A stretch of DNA of 64,000 nt from Zygnema cylindricum (taxonomy: Eukaryota > Streptophyta > Zygnematophyceae > Zygnematales > Zygnemataceae): contig JBBHKE010002333.1 of NCBI GenBank assembly GCA_037447655.1, forward strand, positions 69,001 to 133,000, given 5' to 3'. The notes under the pieces are model-generated. The model saw nothing but the letters and a program-made list of their open reading frames with translations, searched no databases and was not told the DNA's origin. Made by a program: the position numbers and the translations under genes. Shown here in pieces: positions 11,097 through 25,200 of the stretch (its first letter is position 1; each line of letters opens with the position of its first letter).

Positions 11097-14000
11097 TTAA
11101 CGATATTACACAAAATTTTAGCGCAAACAAAAATTGTAACCTAACTTAGACAAACTGGTAGAGCTAACAGGAATTGTTACCTAATTTACACAATCTGTTA
11201 GCGCTAATAAGAATTGATACCTTCGTTACAAAAATTGTTAGCGCTGACAGAAATTGTTACCTTACTTACACAAAATGTTAGGGCTAAAAGTAATTGTAAC
11301 CTAAATAACACAAACTATAGACTCTAACAGGAATTGTTACCTAATTTACACAAACTGTTAGCGTTAGCAAGATTTCTAACCTTAATTACACAAATTGTTA
11401 CCGCTAACAAGAATTGTAACCCAACTTACAAAAACTGTAAGCGCTAACAATAATTATAACAAAACTTACTCAAATTGTTATACCTAACATGAATTATAAT
11501 CTAAACTACTCAAACTGTTAGCGCATGCAAGAAATGTAACCTAACTTACACAAATTCTCACCTATAACAATAATTTTAGCCTAACTTACAAAAATTGTTA
11601 TCGCTAACAAAAATTGTTATCTAAATAAACCAAACTGTCAGCGCTGAGAGGAGTTGTTACCTAAAGTACACAAACTTTTAGCACTAACAAGAATTGTTTT
11701 ATAAATTACACAAACAGTTAGCGCTAACAGTAATTGTAACCTAAATTACACAAACTGTTAGCGCTAACAAGAATTGTTACCTACTTTATACAAACTGTTA
11801 GCGCTAACAGGAATTGTAACCTAACTTACACATACTCATAGCGCTTGTAAGAAATGTAACCTAACTTACACAACTGTTAGCGCAAACAAGAATTGTTACC
11901 TTACTTACACAAACTGTTAGCTCTAACACAAATTATTACCCATATTACACAAACTGTTAGCTATTACATATATTACACAAACTTTTAGTGCGAACAAAAA
12001 TTGTAACTTAACTTAGACAAACTGTTAGTGCTCACAGGAATTGTTACCAAACTTACACAAACTGTTAGCACTAACAGTAACAGTTACCTAAATTATTGAA
12101 ATTGGCAAAGCTAAAAGGATTTGTTACCCTATTTACACAAACTGTTAGCGCTAACTGGAATTGTTACCTTCCTTACACAAATTGTTAGCGCTAACAGTAA
12201 TTGTAACCTAAATTACACAAACTGTTAGCGCTAACAGGAATTGTTACCCAACTTACACAAACTGTTAGCGCTAACAAAAATTGTTATCTAAATTACACAA
12301 ACTCTTAGCGGTAACAAAAATTGTTACCTAAAGTACACAAATTGTTAGCGCTAACAGGAATTGTTATCTAAATTACACAAAGTTTTAGAGCTAACAAGAA
12401 TTGTTACCTAATTTACAAAAAATGTTAGAGGTAACAAGATTTGTTATCTAAATTACACCATTAGTTAGCGCTAACAAGAATTGTTACCTAACTTACACAA
12501 ACTGTTAGCGCTAATTGGAATTGTCACCAAATTTACACAGACAGTTAGCGCTAACAGGTGTTGTCACCTATTTTACACAAACTGTTAGCGTTAACAAGTA
12601 TTGTTAACTAAATTACACAACCTGTTAGCACTAACAAGAATTGTTACCTAACTTACACAAACTGTTAGCGTTAACAGGAATTGTTACCTAAATTACACAA
12701 ACTGTTAACGCTTACAGTAATTGTCACCTAACTTACACAAACTGTTAGCACTAACACGAATTATCACCAATTTTACACAAATTGTTAGAGTTTACAAGAA
12801 ATGGTATATAAATTACACAAACTGTTAGAGATAACAATATTTTTCACCTAACTTACACAAACTGTTAGCGCTTACAGGAATTATCACCTATTTTACACAA
12901 ACAGTTAGCGCTACCAAAAATTGTTTTCTAAATTACACAACTTGTTAGCGCTAACAGGAATTGTCACCTAACTTACACAAACTGTTAGCGAAAACAAGAT
13001 TTGTTACCTAAATTACACAAACTATTAGCGCTAACAGGAATTGTCACCTATTTTACACAAAATGTTAGCGCTAACATGAAATGTTATCTAAATTACACAA
13101 ACTGTTAGCGCTAACAAGAATTGTCACCTATTTCGCACAAACTGTTAGCTCTAACAAGAATTGTTATCTAAATTACACAAAATATTAGCCATAACAGGAA
13201 TTGTCACCTAACTTACAAAAATTGTTAGCGATAACAGCAATTGTTACCTAACTTACACAAATTGTTAGCGTTAACAAGAATTTTTATCTAAATTACACAA
13301 ACTGTTAGCCTTAATATGAATTGTTACCTAACTTACACAGACAGTTAGCGCTAACAGGTATTGTCACATATTTTACACAAACTGTTAGCATTAACAATAA
13401 TTGTTAGGTAAATTACACAACCTGTTAGCACTAATAAGAATTTTTACCTAACTTACACAAAAATTTTACTCTAACAAGAATTGTCACCTAACTTACACAA
13501 ACTGTAAGCGCTAACAGGAATTGTCACCTAACTTACACAAATTGTTAAGCTACCAGATATTGTTTTCTAAATTACACAAACTCTGAGCGCTAACAAGAAT
13601 TGTTAACTAACAAGAATTGTTCACTAACTTACACAAACTGTTTACACTAAGAGGATTTGTCACCTTTTTTACACAAATTGATAGAGTTAAGAAGAATTGT
13701 TAGCTAAATTACACAAATTGTTAGTGCTAACAGGAATTGTTACCTAACTTACATGATTTTTTAGCCCTAATAGGAATTGTTACCTAACTTACACAAACTG
13801 TTAGCGCTAACACGAATTGTTATCTAAATTACCCAAACTGTTAGCGTTAAGAAGAATTGTTACCTAACTTACACAAGCTTTAAGATCTAACAAAAATTGT
13901 TACCTATATTACACAAACTGTTAGCTATTACCTATATTACACAAACTTCTAGCGCGAACAAAAATTGTAACCTAACTTAGACAAACTGGTAGAGCTAAAA

Positions 14001-17000
14001 GGAATTGTTACCTAATTTACACAATCTATAGCGCTAATAAGAATTGATACCTTCGTTACAAAAATTGTTAGCGCTAACATGAATTGTTACCTAATTTACA
14101 CAAAATGTTTGCGTTAGCAAGATTTCTAACCTTACATACACAAACTGTTATCGCTAACAAGAATTGTAACCCAACTTAGAAAAACTGTAAGCGCTAACAA
14201 TAATTATAACTAAACTTACACAAATTGTTACACCTAACACGAATTGTTATCTAAACTACTCAAACTGTTAGCGCTAGCAATAATTGCAACCTAACTTACA
14301 CAAATTCTCACCTCTAACAATAATTTTAGCCTAACTTACACAAATTGTTATCGCTAACAAAAATTGTTATCTAAACAAACTAAACTGTTAGCGCTGAGAG
14401 GAGTTCTTACCTAAAGTACACAAACTTTAACCACTAACAAGAATTGTTTTATAAATTACACAAACTGTTAGCACTAATAGTAATTGTAACCTAAATTACA
14501 CAAACTGTTAGCGCTAACAAGAATTGTTACCTACCTTATACAAACTGTTAGCACTAACAGTAATTGTAACCTAACTTACACAAACTGTTAGTGCTAACAA
14601 GAATTATAACCTGAACAACACAAACTATTAGCTCTAACAGGAATTGTTACCTAACTTACACATACTCTTAGCGCTAACAATAATTGTTACCTAACTAACA
14701 CAAACTGTTAGCTCTAACAGAAATTATTACCCATATGACACAAACTGTTAGTGCGAACAAAAACTGTAACCAAACTTAGACAAACTGTAAGTGCTCACAG
14801 GAAGTTTTACCAAACTTACACAAATTATTAGCCCTAACAGTAACTGTTACCTAAATTATAGAAATTGGTAGAGCTAAAAGGAATTGTTACCCTATTTACA
14901 CAAACGGTTAGCGCTAACAAGAATTGTTACCTTCCTTACACAAATTCTTAGCGCTAACAGTAATTGTGACCTAAATTACACAAACTATTAGCGCTAATAG
15001 GAATTGTTACCTAATTTACACAAACTGATAGCGCAAACAAGAATTGATTTCTAAATTACACAAACAGTTAGCGCTAACAGGAATTGTCACCTAACTTACA
15101 CAAACTATTAGCGCTAACAGGAATTGTTATCTAAATTACAAAAACTGTTAGCGCTAACAGGAATTGTTACCTAACTTACACAAACAGTTAGCGCTAACAA
15201 AAATTGTTATCTAAATTACACAAACTCTTAGCGGTAACAAAAATTGTTACCTAACGTACACAAATTGTTAGCGCTAACAGGAATTGTTATCTAAATTACA
15301 CAAAGTTTTAGAGCTAACAAGAATTGTTACCTAACTTACAAAAATTGTTAGCGGTAACAAGAATTGTTATCTAAATTACACAATCAATTAGCGCTTACAA
15401 GAATTGTTACCTAACTTACACAAACTGTTAGCGCTAATAGGAATTGTCACCAAACTTACACAAACTAATAGCGCTAACAAGAATTGTCACCTAATTTACA
15501 CAAACTGTTAGCGTTAACAAGAATTGTTATCTAAATTACACAAACTATTAGCGCTAACAGGAATTGTCACCTAACTTACACAAACTGTTAGCGTTAAAAG
15601 GAATTGTTACCTAAATTACACAAACTGGTAGTGCTTACAGGAATTGTCACCTAACTTACACAAACAATTAGCGCTAACAAAAATCGTTTTCTAAATTACA
15701 CAACCACTTAGCGCTAACAGGAATTGTTACCTAAATTACACATACTGTTAGCGCTAACAGGAATTGTCACCTATTTTACACAAAATGTTAGCGCTAACAT
15801 GAAACGTTATCTAAATTACACAAACTGTTAGCGCTAACAAGAATTGTCACCTATTTCACACAAACTGTTAGCTCTAACAAAAATTGTTATCTAAATTACA
15901 CAAACTATTAGCGATAACAAGAATTGTCACCTAACTTACAAAAACTGTTAGCGCTAACAGCAATTGTTACCTAACTTACGCAAATTGTTAGCGTTAACAA
16001 GAATTTTTATCTAAATTACACAAACTGTTAGCCTTAATATGAATTGTAACCTAACTTACACAGACAGTTAGCGCTAACAGGTGTTGTCACCTATTTTACA
16101 CAAACTGTTAGCGTTAACAAGTATTGTTAACTAAATTACACAACCTGTTAGCACTAACAAGAATTGTTACCTAACTTACACAAATTTTTTGCTCTAACAA
16201 GAATTCTCACCTAACTTACACAAATTGTAAGCGCTAACAGGAATTGTCACCTTACTTACACAAATTGTTACGCTACCAGATATTGATTTCAAAATTACAC
16301 AAACTCTTAGCGCTAACAAAAATTGTTAACTAACTTACACAAACTATTAGCGCTTAGAGGATTAGTCACCTTTTACACAAATTGATAGCGTTAACAAGAA
16401 TTGTTAGCTAAATTACACAAACTGTTAGTGCTAACAGGAATTGTTACCTAACTTACACAAATAATTAGCGATAACAGGAATTGTTACCTAACTTACATGA
16501 TTTTTTAGCCCTAACAAGAATTATTACCTAACTTACACAAACTTTTAGCCCTAACAGGAATTGTTACCTAACTTACACAAACTGTTAGCGCTAACGCGAA
16601 TTGTTGTTTAAATTACACAAACTGTTAGCGCTAACAAGAATTGTTACCAAACTTACACAAACTGTTACCGCTAACAGGAATTGTCACCTAATTTACACAA
16701 ACTGTTAGCGCTAACAAGAAGTGTCACCTAACTTACACAAACTGTAAGCTCTAACAAAAATTGTTACCTATATTACACAAACTGTTAGCTATTACCTATA
16801 TTACACAAACTTTTAGCGCGAACAAAAATTGTAACCTAATTTAGACAAACTGTTAGTGCTAACAGGATTTGTTACCTAACTTACACAAACTGTTAGCGCT
16901 AACACGAATTGTTATCTAAATTACACAAACTATTAGCGCTATTAAGAATTGTCACCTAACTTACACAAAATTTTAGCGTTAACAAGAATTGTAACCTAAA

Positions 17001-17596
17001 TTACACAAACTGATAGCGCTAACAAGAATTGTCACCTAACTTACACAAACTGTTAGCGCATACATGAATTGTCACCTATTTTACACGAACAGTTAGCGCT
17101 AACAAAAAATGGTTTCTAAATTACACAACTTGTTAGCGCTAACAGGAATTGTCACCTAACATACACAAACTGTTAGGGCTAACAGCAATTGTTACCTAAC
17201 TTACACAAATTGTTAGCTTTAACAATAATTGTTATCTAAATTACACAAACTGTTAGAATTAACATGAATTGTAACCTAACTTACACAAAGTGTTATCACT
17301 AACAAGTATTGTAACCTATTTTACACAAACTAATAGCGCTAACAAGAATTGTCACCTAATTTGAACAAACTATTAGCTCTAACAGGAATTGTCACCTATT
17401 TTACACAAACTGTTAGCGCTAGCATGAAATGATATCTAAATTACACAAACAGTTAGCGTTATCAGGAATTGTCACCTATTTTACAGAAATTGTTAGCGCT
17501 AATAATAATTGTTATCTAACTTACATAAACTGTTAGAGAAAACATGAATTGTTACCTAACTTACAAAAACTATTAGCGCTAACAGCAATTGTTACC
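11097..17596. repeat. 40-bp palindromic satellite array, block 1
   Basis: About 160 tandem copies of a 40-bp unit fill these 6.5 kb. Each has TTACACAAAC, then the core TGTTAGCGCTAACA, then GGAATT or AGAATT, then a variable connector such as GTTACCTAAC or GTTATCTAAA. The core GTTAGCGCTAAC is a perfect 12-bp palindrome, extended to 16 bp (CTGTTAGCGCTAACAG) in units with the G. Diverged units dominate the first 900 bp. No gene or long open frame is present. The stretch near 11105-11900 is repeated at about 13935-14740, showing segmental duplication inside the block. Confidence 0.97.
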
Positions 17597-18644
17597 TATA
17601 GAAACTAATGGCTTTATTAGTATTTTCTAGGTCTGAAAAGAAATACAGAAGTCGAGGCAGTCTATCTCTAACTTCTCTCTCCAACTCTCAAACTTGTCGC
17701 AGTCACTGAGAAATTGGAGAGGAAGCTAGAGCCATGGCTACCTTGGCTATCCTGAGGTTTACGGGAATTTTATATTAGGGTTTATTTATTTATTTAAAAG
17801 GTATGTGCCGGCGGCAGGATTTGATCCTTGTACCTACGGCCGGCAAATCGGGAATAGCCGGTAGCCTTAGCCGTTAAGTCTAGCAGTAGTGTTACGTACT
17901 ATATAGTTTGATATTTATTTATATATGTATACGTACGATAATTCATTTAACTGAAATGAATTACGGGATACATAGATCCGGTAATATATTATGTACGAAT
18001 TACGGTACGGACAAAAATCAGTACAACGCATTTGTTTCGTAAGTGAAACAAATACCGCGCATGTATTTATTACGGCTACGATTAAATCCGAATTTAATCC
18101 GACGGCCGGGATTAGCGCCGAGATCGCAGAGGAAGATTTCGGCGGTTTGTGGCCATCGCCACATGGGATGACACGTGGCGAAATTCCGTTGGATTGTGGA
18201 ATCTTCGGAGATTATGGCACCGAATCCGGATTTGACATGTGTCGACATTTTTGCCATGTCGTACAATGTCCGTACATAAAGTACACCGGCAGCTGTACTT
18301 TTGCGTACGGAACTCAATTCTGATTGGTTCCGTACATCAGTAGATAGAGTCTGTGAGAGAGATAGGACTTAGAAAAATTAGAAGATAGGACCCCCTCTCC
18401 CAAAGAGCTTTTGTACAAAAGGTCAACTTTGACCCTCCATAACTTACTGTTCAGAGGAGCAAATTCAGAGATTCTTTTTGCTTCCGACTCAAGGGAGTCT
18501 TGCCTTTACAGGGGTGCAGGTGGTCAGGGTTTTTGTCTGCCAGGGTGGCAGGTATTTTTGCTAGAACACAAAGGGGTCAGGATTATCCTAGAGGCTTCTT
18601 GGAAGCTGTATACTCTGAGGACTTATGGAGGTCTCAGAGTTTCA
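17597..18644 (+). mobile_element. solo LTR of the element A type in the satellite
   Basis: The 1048-bp sequence aligns end to end with the LTR of A. It is flanked on both sides by the satellite 5-mer TTACC (17592-17596 and 18645-18649), a target site duplication. The first dinucleotide is TA instead of TG. No internal sequence remains, as expected after recombination between two LTRs. It keeps the G-box ACACGTGGC (about 18171), the antisense tRNA-like module and the terminal hairpin. Confidence 0.96.
17806..17896 (-). other. antisense tRNA-like module in solo LTR
   Basis: On the minus strand it has box-B-like GGATCAAATCC (plus 17817-17827), paired CCGGC/GCCGG arms and an A-box-like stretch. 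It sits at the same LTR position as in A. Confidence 0.5.
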
Positions 18645-21600
18645 TTACCTAACTTACACAAATTGTTAGCGTTAACAAGAATTGAAATCTAAATTACACA
18701 ACCTGTTTGCACCAACAAGAATTGTTACCTAACTTACACAAACTGTTAGCGCTAATAGGAATTGTCACCAAGCTTACACAAACTAATAGCGCTAAGAAGA
18801 ATTGTCACCTAATTTACACAAACTGTTAGTGTTAACAAGAATTGTTATCTAAATTTCCCAAACTATTAGCGCTAACAAGAATTGTCGCCTAACTTACACA
18901 AACTGTTAGCGTTAACAAGAATTGTTATCTAAATTACACAAACTGTTAGCGCTAACAAGAATTGTCACCTATTTTACACAAACTGTTAGAGCTAACATGA
19001 AATGTTATCTAAACTACACAAACGGTCAGCGCTATTAGGAATTGTCACCTATTTCACACAAACTGTTAGCTCTAACAGAAATTGTTATCTAAATTACACA
19101 AACTGTTAGCGAAAACAGGAATTGTCACCTAACTTACAAAAACTGTTAACGCTAACAGCAATTGTTACCTAATTTACACAAATTGTTAGCGTTAACAAGA
19201 ATTTTTATCTAAATTACAAAAATTGTTAGCATTAACATGAATTGTAACCTAACACAGACAGTTAGCGCTAACAGGTATTGTCACCTATTTTACACAAATT
19301 GTTAGCGTTAACATGAATTGTTAACTAAATTACACAACCTGTTAGCACTAACAAGAATTGTGAACTAAATTACACAACCTGTTAGCACTAACAAGAATTG
19401 TAACCTAACTTACACAACAAATTTGCGCTAACAGGAATTGTCACCTAACTTACACAAATTGTTACGCTACCAGATATTTTTTTCTAAATTACACAAACTC
19501 TTAGCGCTAACAAGAATTGTTAACTAACTTACACAAAATGTTAGCGCTAAGAGGATCTGTCACCTTTTTTACACAAACTGTTATTGCTAACAGGAATTGT
19601 TACCTAACTTACACAAATAATTAGCGATAAAAAGAATTGTTACCTAACTAACATGATTTTTTAGCCCTAACAGGAATTGTTACCTAACTAACATGATTTT
19701 TAAACCCTAACACAAATTGTTATCTAAATTACACAAACTGTTAGCGCTAACACAAATTGTTATCTAAATTACACAAACTGTTAGCGCTAACTAGAATTGT
19801 TACCCAACTTACACAATCTGTTAGCGCTAACAAAATTTGTTATCTAAATTATACAAACTATTAGCGCTAACAAGAATTGTCACCTAACTTACACAAAATG
19901 TAAGCTCTAATAAAAATTGTTACCTATATTACACAACCTCTTAGCTATTACCTATATTACACAAACTTTTAGCGCAAACAAAAATTGTAACCTAACTTAG
20001 ATAAACTGTTAGTGCTAACAGGAATTGTTTCCTAACTTACACAAACTGTTAGCGCTAACACGAATTGTTATCTAAATTACACAAACTGTTAGCGCTAACA
20101 AGAATTGTTACCAAACTTACACAAACTATTAGCGTTAACAAGAATTGTTATCTAAATTACACAAACTATTAGCGCTAACAAGAATTGTCACCCAACTTAC
20201 ACAAATTGTTAGCCTTAAGAGGAATTGTAACCTAAATTACACAAACTGTTAGAGCTAACAAGAATTGTCACCTAACTTACACAAACTATTAGCACTAACA
20301 GGAATTGTCACCTATTTTACACAAATTGTTCGCGTTAACAACGGATGTTATCTAAATTACACAAACTTTAAAGCTAACAAGATTTGTCACCTAACTTATA
20401 CAAACTGTTAGCGCTTACATGAATTGTCACCTAATTTACACAAACAATTAGTGCTAACAAAAATTGTTTTCTTAATTACACAACCTGTTAGCGCTAACAG
20501 GAATTGTCACCTAACTTACACAAACTGTTACCGTAGACAGGAATTGTCACCTATTTTACACAAACTGTTAGCGCTAACAAGAATTGTTATCTAAATTACA
20601 CAAACATTTAGCGATAACAGGAATTGTCACCTAACTTACAAAAACTGTTAGCGCTAACAGCAATTGTTACCTAACTTACACAAATTGTTAGCGTTAACAA
20701 GAATTGTTATCTAAATAACATAACCTGTTAGCACTATCAAAAATTGTTACCTAACTTACACAAACTGTTAGTGCTCATAGGAACTGTCACCAAACTTACA
20801 CAAACTAATAGCGCTAACAAAAATTGTCACCTAATTTACACAAATTGTTAGCGTTAACAAGAAATGATATCTAAATTACACAAAGTGTTAGAGCTAACAA
20901 GATTTGTCACCTAACTTACACAAACTATTAGCGCTTATAGGAATTGTCACCTATTTTACACAAACACTTAGCGCTAACAAAAATTGATTTCTAAATTTCA
21001 CAACTTGTTAGCGCTTACAGGAATTGTCACCTAACTTACACAAACTGTTAGCGTAGACAATAATTGTTACCTAAATTACACAAACTGTTAGCGCAAACAA
21101 GAATTGTCCCCTATTTTACACAAACTGTTAGCGCTAACATGAAATGTATCTAAATTACACAAACTGTTAGCGCTAACAGGAATTGTCACTTAATTCACAC
21201 AAACTTTTAGCTCTAACAAGATTTTTTATCTAAATTACACAAACTATTAGCGATAATAGGAATTGTCACCTAACTTACAAAAACTGTTAGCGCTAACAAC
21301 AATTGTTACCTAACTTACACAAATTGTTAGCATTAACAATAATTTTTATCTAAATTACACAAACTCTTAGCCTTAACATGAATTGTAACCTAACTTACAC
21401 AGAGAGTTAGCGCTAACAGGTATTGTCACCTATTTTACACAAATTGTTAGCGTTAACAAGAATTATTAACTAAATTACACAACCTGTTAGCACTAACAAG
21501 AATTGTAACCTAACTTACACAAAAAAATTGCGCTTACAAGAATTGTCACCTAACTTACACAAATTGATACGCTACTAGATATTGATTTCTAAATTACACA

Positions 21601-22086
21601 AACTCTTAGCGCTAACAAGAAATGTCAACTAACTTACACAAACTGTTAGTGCTAAGAGGAATTGTTACCTTACTTACACAAATAATTAGCGATAACAGGA
21701 ATTGTCACCTAACTTACACAAACTGTTAGTGTTAACACGAATTGTTATCTAAATTACACAAACTAATAGCGCTAACAAGAATTGTTACCTAACTTACACA
21801 AAATTTTAGCCATAACAGGAATTGTTACCTAACTTACACAAACTGTTAGTGTTAACACGAATTGTTATCTAAATTACACAAACTAATAGCGCTAACAAGA
21901 ATTGTTACCTAACTTACACAAACTGTTAGCGCTAACAAGAATTGTTATCTAAATTATACAAACTGTTAGCGCTAACAGGAATTGTTACCTAACTTACACA
22001 AACTGTTAGCGCTAATAGGAATTGTCACCTAACTTACACAAACTGTTAGCGCTAACAAGAATTGTCACCTAACTTACACAAACTGT
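18645..22086. repeat. 40-bp palindromic satellite array, block 2
   Basis: This is the same 40-bp unit as block 1, about 86 copies. The 39-bp variant unit containing TTACGCTACC occurs at about 19462 and 21567, and the TTAGCTATTACCTATATT landmark at about 19941. A near-identical 120-bp triplet is repeated at about 21720-21780 and 21840-21900. No gene is present. Confidence 0.97.
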
Positions 22087-22213
22087 ACTCTCCTTCAGTG
22101 ACTACAACAAGTATGGGGGCGAGAGAGAGAGAAGAAATAGAGGCAGGCTGCCTACATTTTCTTTTCTAATAATTTAGACCTAGAAAATATAATAAAAACC
22201 ATGTATTTCAACA
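22087..22213 (-). mobile_element. 127-bp fragment of a C-type LTR, reversed
   Basis: Read on the minus strand it begins TGTTGAAATACATGG and continues with the C-type LTR 5' region (Pu/Py-rich CTCTCTCTCGCCCCC, then CTTGTTGTAGTCACTGAA). It stops abruptly at satellite on the left, so most of the LTR has been lost. Confidence 0.88.
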
Positions 22214-25200
22214 TAACCCAACTTAGACAAACTGTTATTGCTAAAAGGAACTGTTACCTAACTTACACAAATTGTTAGCGTTAACAAGAATTGTTATCTT
22301 AATTTCACAAACTATTAACGCTAACAGGAATTGTCCCCTAACTTATACAAACTGTTAGCACTAACAAGAATTGTCACCTATTTTACACAAATTGTTAGCG
22401 TTAACAACAAATGTTATCTAAATTACACAAACTGTTAGAGCTAACAAGATTTGTCACCTAACTTACACAAACTGTTAGCGGTTACATTAATTGTCACTTA
22501 TTTTACACAAACAGTTAGCGCTAACAAAAATTGTTTTCTAAATTACACAACCTGTTAGCGCTAACAGTAATTGTCACCTATCTTACACAAACTGTTACCG
22601 TAGACATAATTGTAACCTAAATTACACAAACTATTAGCGCTAACAGGAATTGTCACCTATTTTACACAAACTGTTTGCGCTAACATGAAATGTTATCTAA
22701 ATTACACAAACTGTTAGCGCTTAGAGGAATTGTCACCTATTTTACACAAACTTTTAGCGCTAACAAGAATTGTTATCTAAATTACACAATTTGTTAGCGA
22801 TAACAGGAATTGTCACCTAACTTACAAAAACTGTTAGCGCTAACAAGAATTGTTATCTAAATTACACAAAGTGTTAGCCTTAACATGAATTGTTACCTAA
22901 CTTACATTGATTGTTATCGCTAACAAGTATTGTAACCTATTTTACACAAACTGTTAACGTGAACAATAATTGTTATATAAATTACACAAACTATTAGCGC
23001 TAACAGGAATTGTCACCTAACATACACAAACTATTAGCGTTAACAAGAATTGTTACCTAAATTACACAAACTATTAGCGCTAACAGGAATTGTAACCTAA
23101 CTTACACAAACTGTTAGCACTAACAAGAATTGTCACCTATTTTACACAAATTGTTAGTGTTAACAAGAAATGGTATCTAAATTACACAAACTAATAGACC
23201 TAACAAGATTTATCACCTAACTTACACAAACTGTTAGCGCTTACAGGAATTGTCACCTATTTTCCACAAACACTTAGCGCTAACATTTTTTTTTTTCTAA
23301 ATTACACAACCTGTTAGCGCTAACAGAAATTGTCACCTAACTTACACAAAGTGTTAGCGTAAATAAGAATTATTACCTAAATCACACAAACTGTTAGCGC
23401 TAGCAGGAATTGTCACCAGTTTTACACAAACTGTTAGCGCTAACATGAAATGTTATCTAAATTTCACAAACTATTAGCGCTAACAGGAATTATCACCTAT
23501 GTCACACAAAGTTATAGCTCTAACAAGAAATAATATCTAAATTACACAAACTGTTAGCGATAACAGGAATTGTCACTTAACTTACAAAAACTGTTAGCGC
23601 TAACAACAATTGTTACCTAAATTACACAAATTGTTAGCGTTAACAAGAATTTTTATCTAAATTACACAATTTGTTAGCCTTAACATGAATTGTAACCTAA
23701 CTTACACAGATAGTAAGCGCTATCAGGTATTGTCACCTATTTTACACAAACTCTTACCTTTAACAATAATTGTTAACTAAATAACACAACCTGTTAGCAC
23801 TAACAATAATTGTTACCTAACTTACACAAAAAATTTGCGCTAACAAGAATTGTCACCTTACTTACACAAACTGTAAGCGCTAACAGGAATTGTCACCTAA
23901 CTTACACAAATTGTTACGCTACCATATATTTTTTCCTAAATTACACAAATTTTTAGCGCTAACAAGAATTGTTAACTAACTTACACAAACTGTTAGCGCT
24001 AAGAGGATTTGTCACTTTTTTTAAACAAACTGTTAGCGCTAACAAGAATTTTTATCTAAATTATACAAAGTGTTAGCGCTAATAGGAATTGTTACCTAAA
24101 TTACACAAATAGTTAGCGCTAACATGAATTGTCACCTAACTTACACAAACTGTTAGCGTTAACAAGAATTGTCACCTAACTTACACAAACAATAAGCTCT
24201 AACAAAAATTGTTACCTATATTACACAAATTGTTAGCTATTACCTATATTACACAAACTTTTAGAGCGAACAAAAATTGTAACCTAACTTAGACAAACTA
24301 TTAGTGCTAACAGGAATCGTTACCAAACTTACACATATTGTTAGCGCTAACAGTAACTGTTACCTAAATTATAGAAACTGGTAGAGCTAAAAGGAATTGT
24401 TACCTAATTTACACAAACTGTTAGCGCTAACAAGAATTGTCACCTTCCTTACACAAATTGTTTGCGCTAACAGAATTTGTAACCTAACTTACACAAACTG
24501 GAAGCGCTAACAAGAATTGTTATTTAAATTACAAAAACTGTTAGCGCTAACAGAATTTGTTACCTAACTTACACAAACTGTTAGCGCTAACATGAATTGT
24601 TATCTTAATTACACAAAGAGCTAGCGCTAACAAGAATTGCTACCTAACTTACACAAACTGTTAGCGCTAATAGGAATTGTCACCTAACTTACAAAACAAA
24701 TATCGCTAACAAGAATTGTCACCTGATTTTCACAAACAGTTAGTGTTAACAAGAATTGTTATCTAAATTACACAAACTATTAGCGCTTACAGGAATTGTC
24801 ACCTAACTTACACAAACTGTTAGCGTTAACAGAAATTGTAACCTAAATTACACAAACTGTTAGCGCTAACAGGAATTGTCACTTAACTTACACAAACTGT
24901 TAGCACTAACAAGAATTGTCACCATTTTTATACAAAATGTTAGAATTAACAACAAATGTTATCTAAATTACACAAACTTTTAGAGCTAACAAGATTTGTC
25001 ACCTAACTTACACAATTGTTAGCGCTTACATGAATTGTCACCTATTTTAAACAAACAGTTAGTGCTAAGAAAAATTGTTTTCTAAATTACACAACTTGTT
25101 AGCGCTAACAGGAAATGTTATCTTAATTACACAAACTGTTAGCGGTAACACGAATTGTCACCTATTTTACACAAACTGTTAGCGCTAACAAGAATATTTA

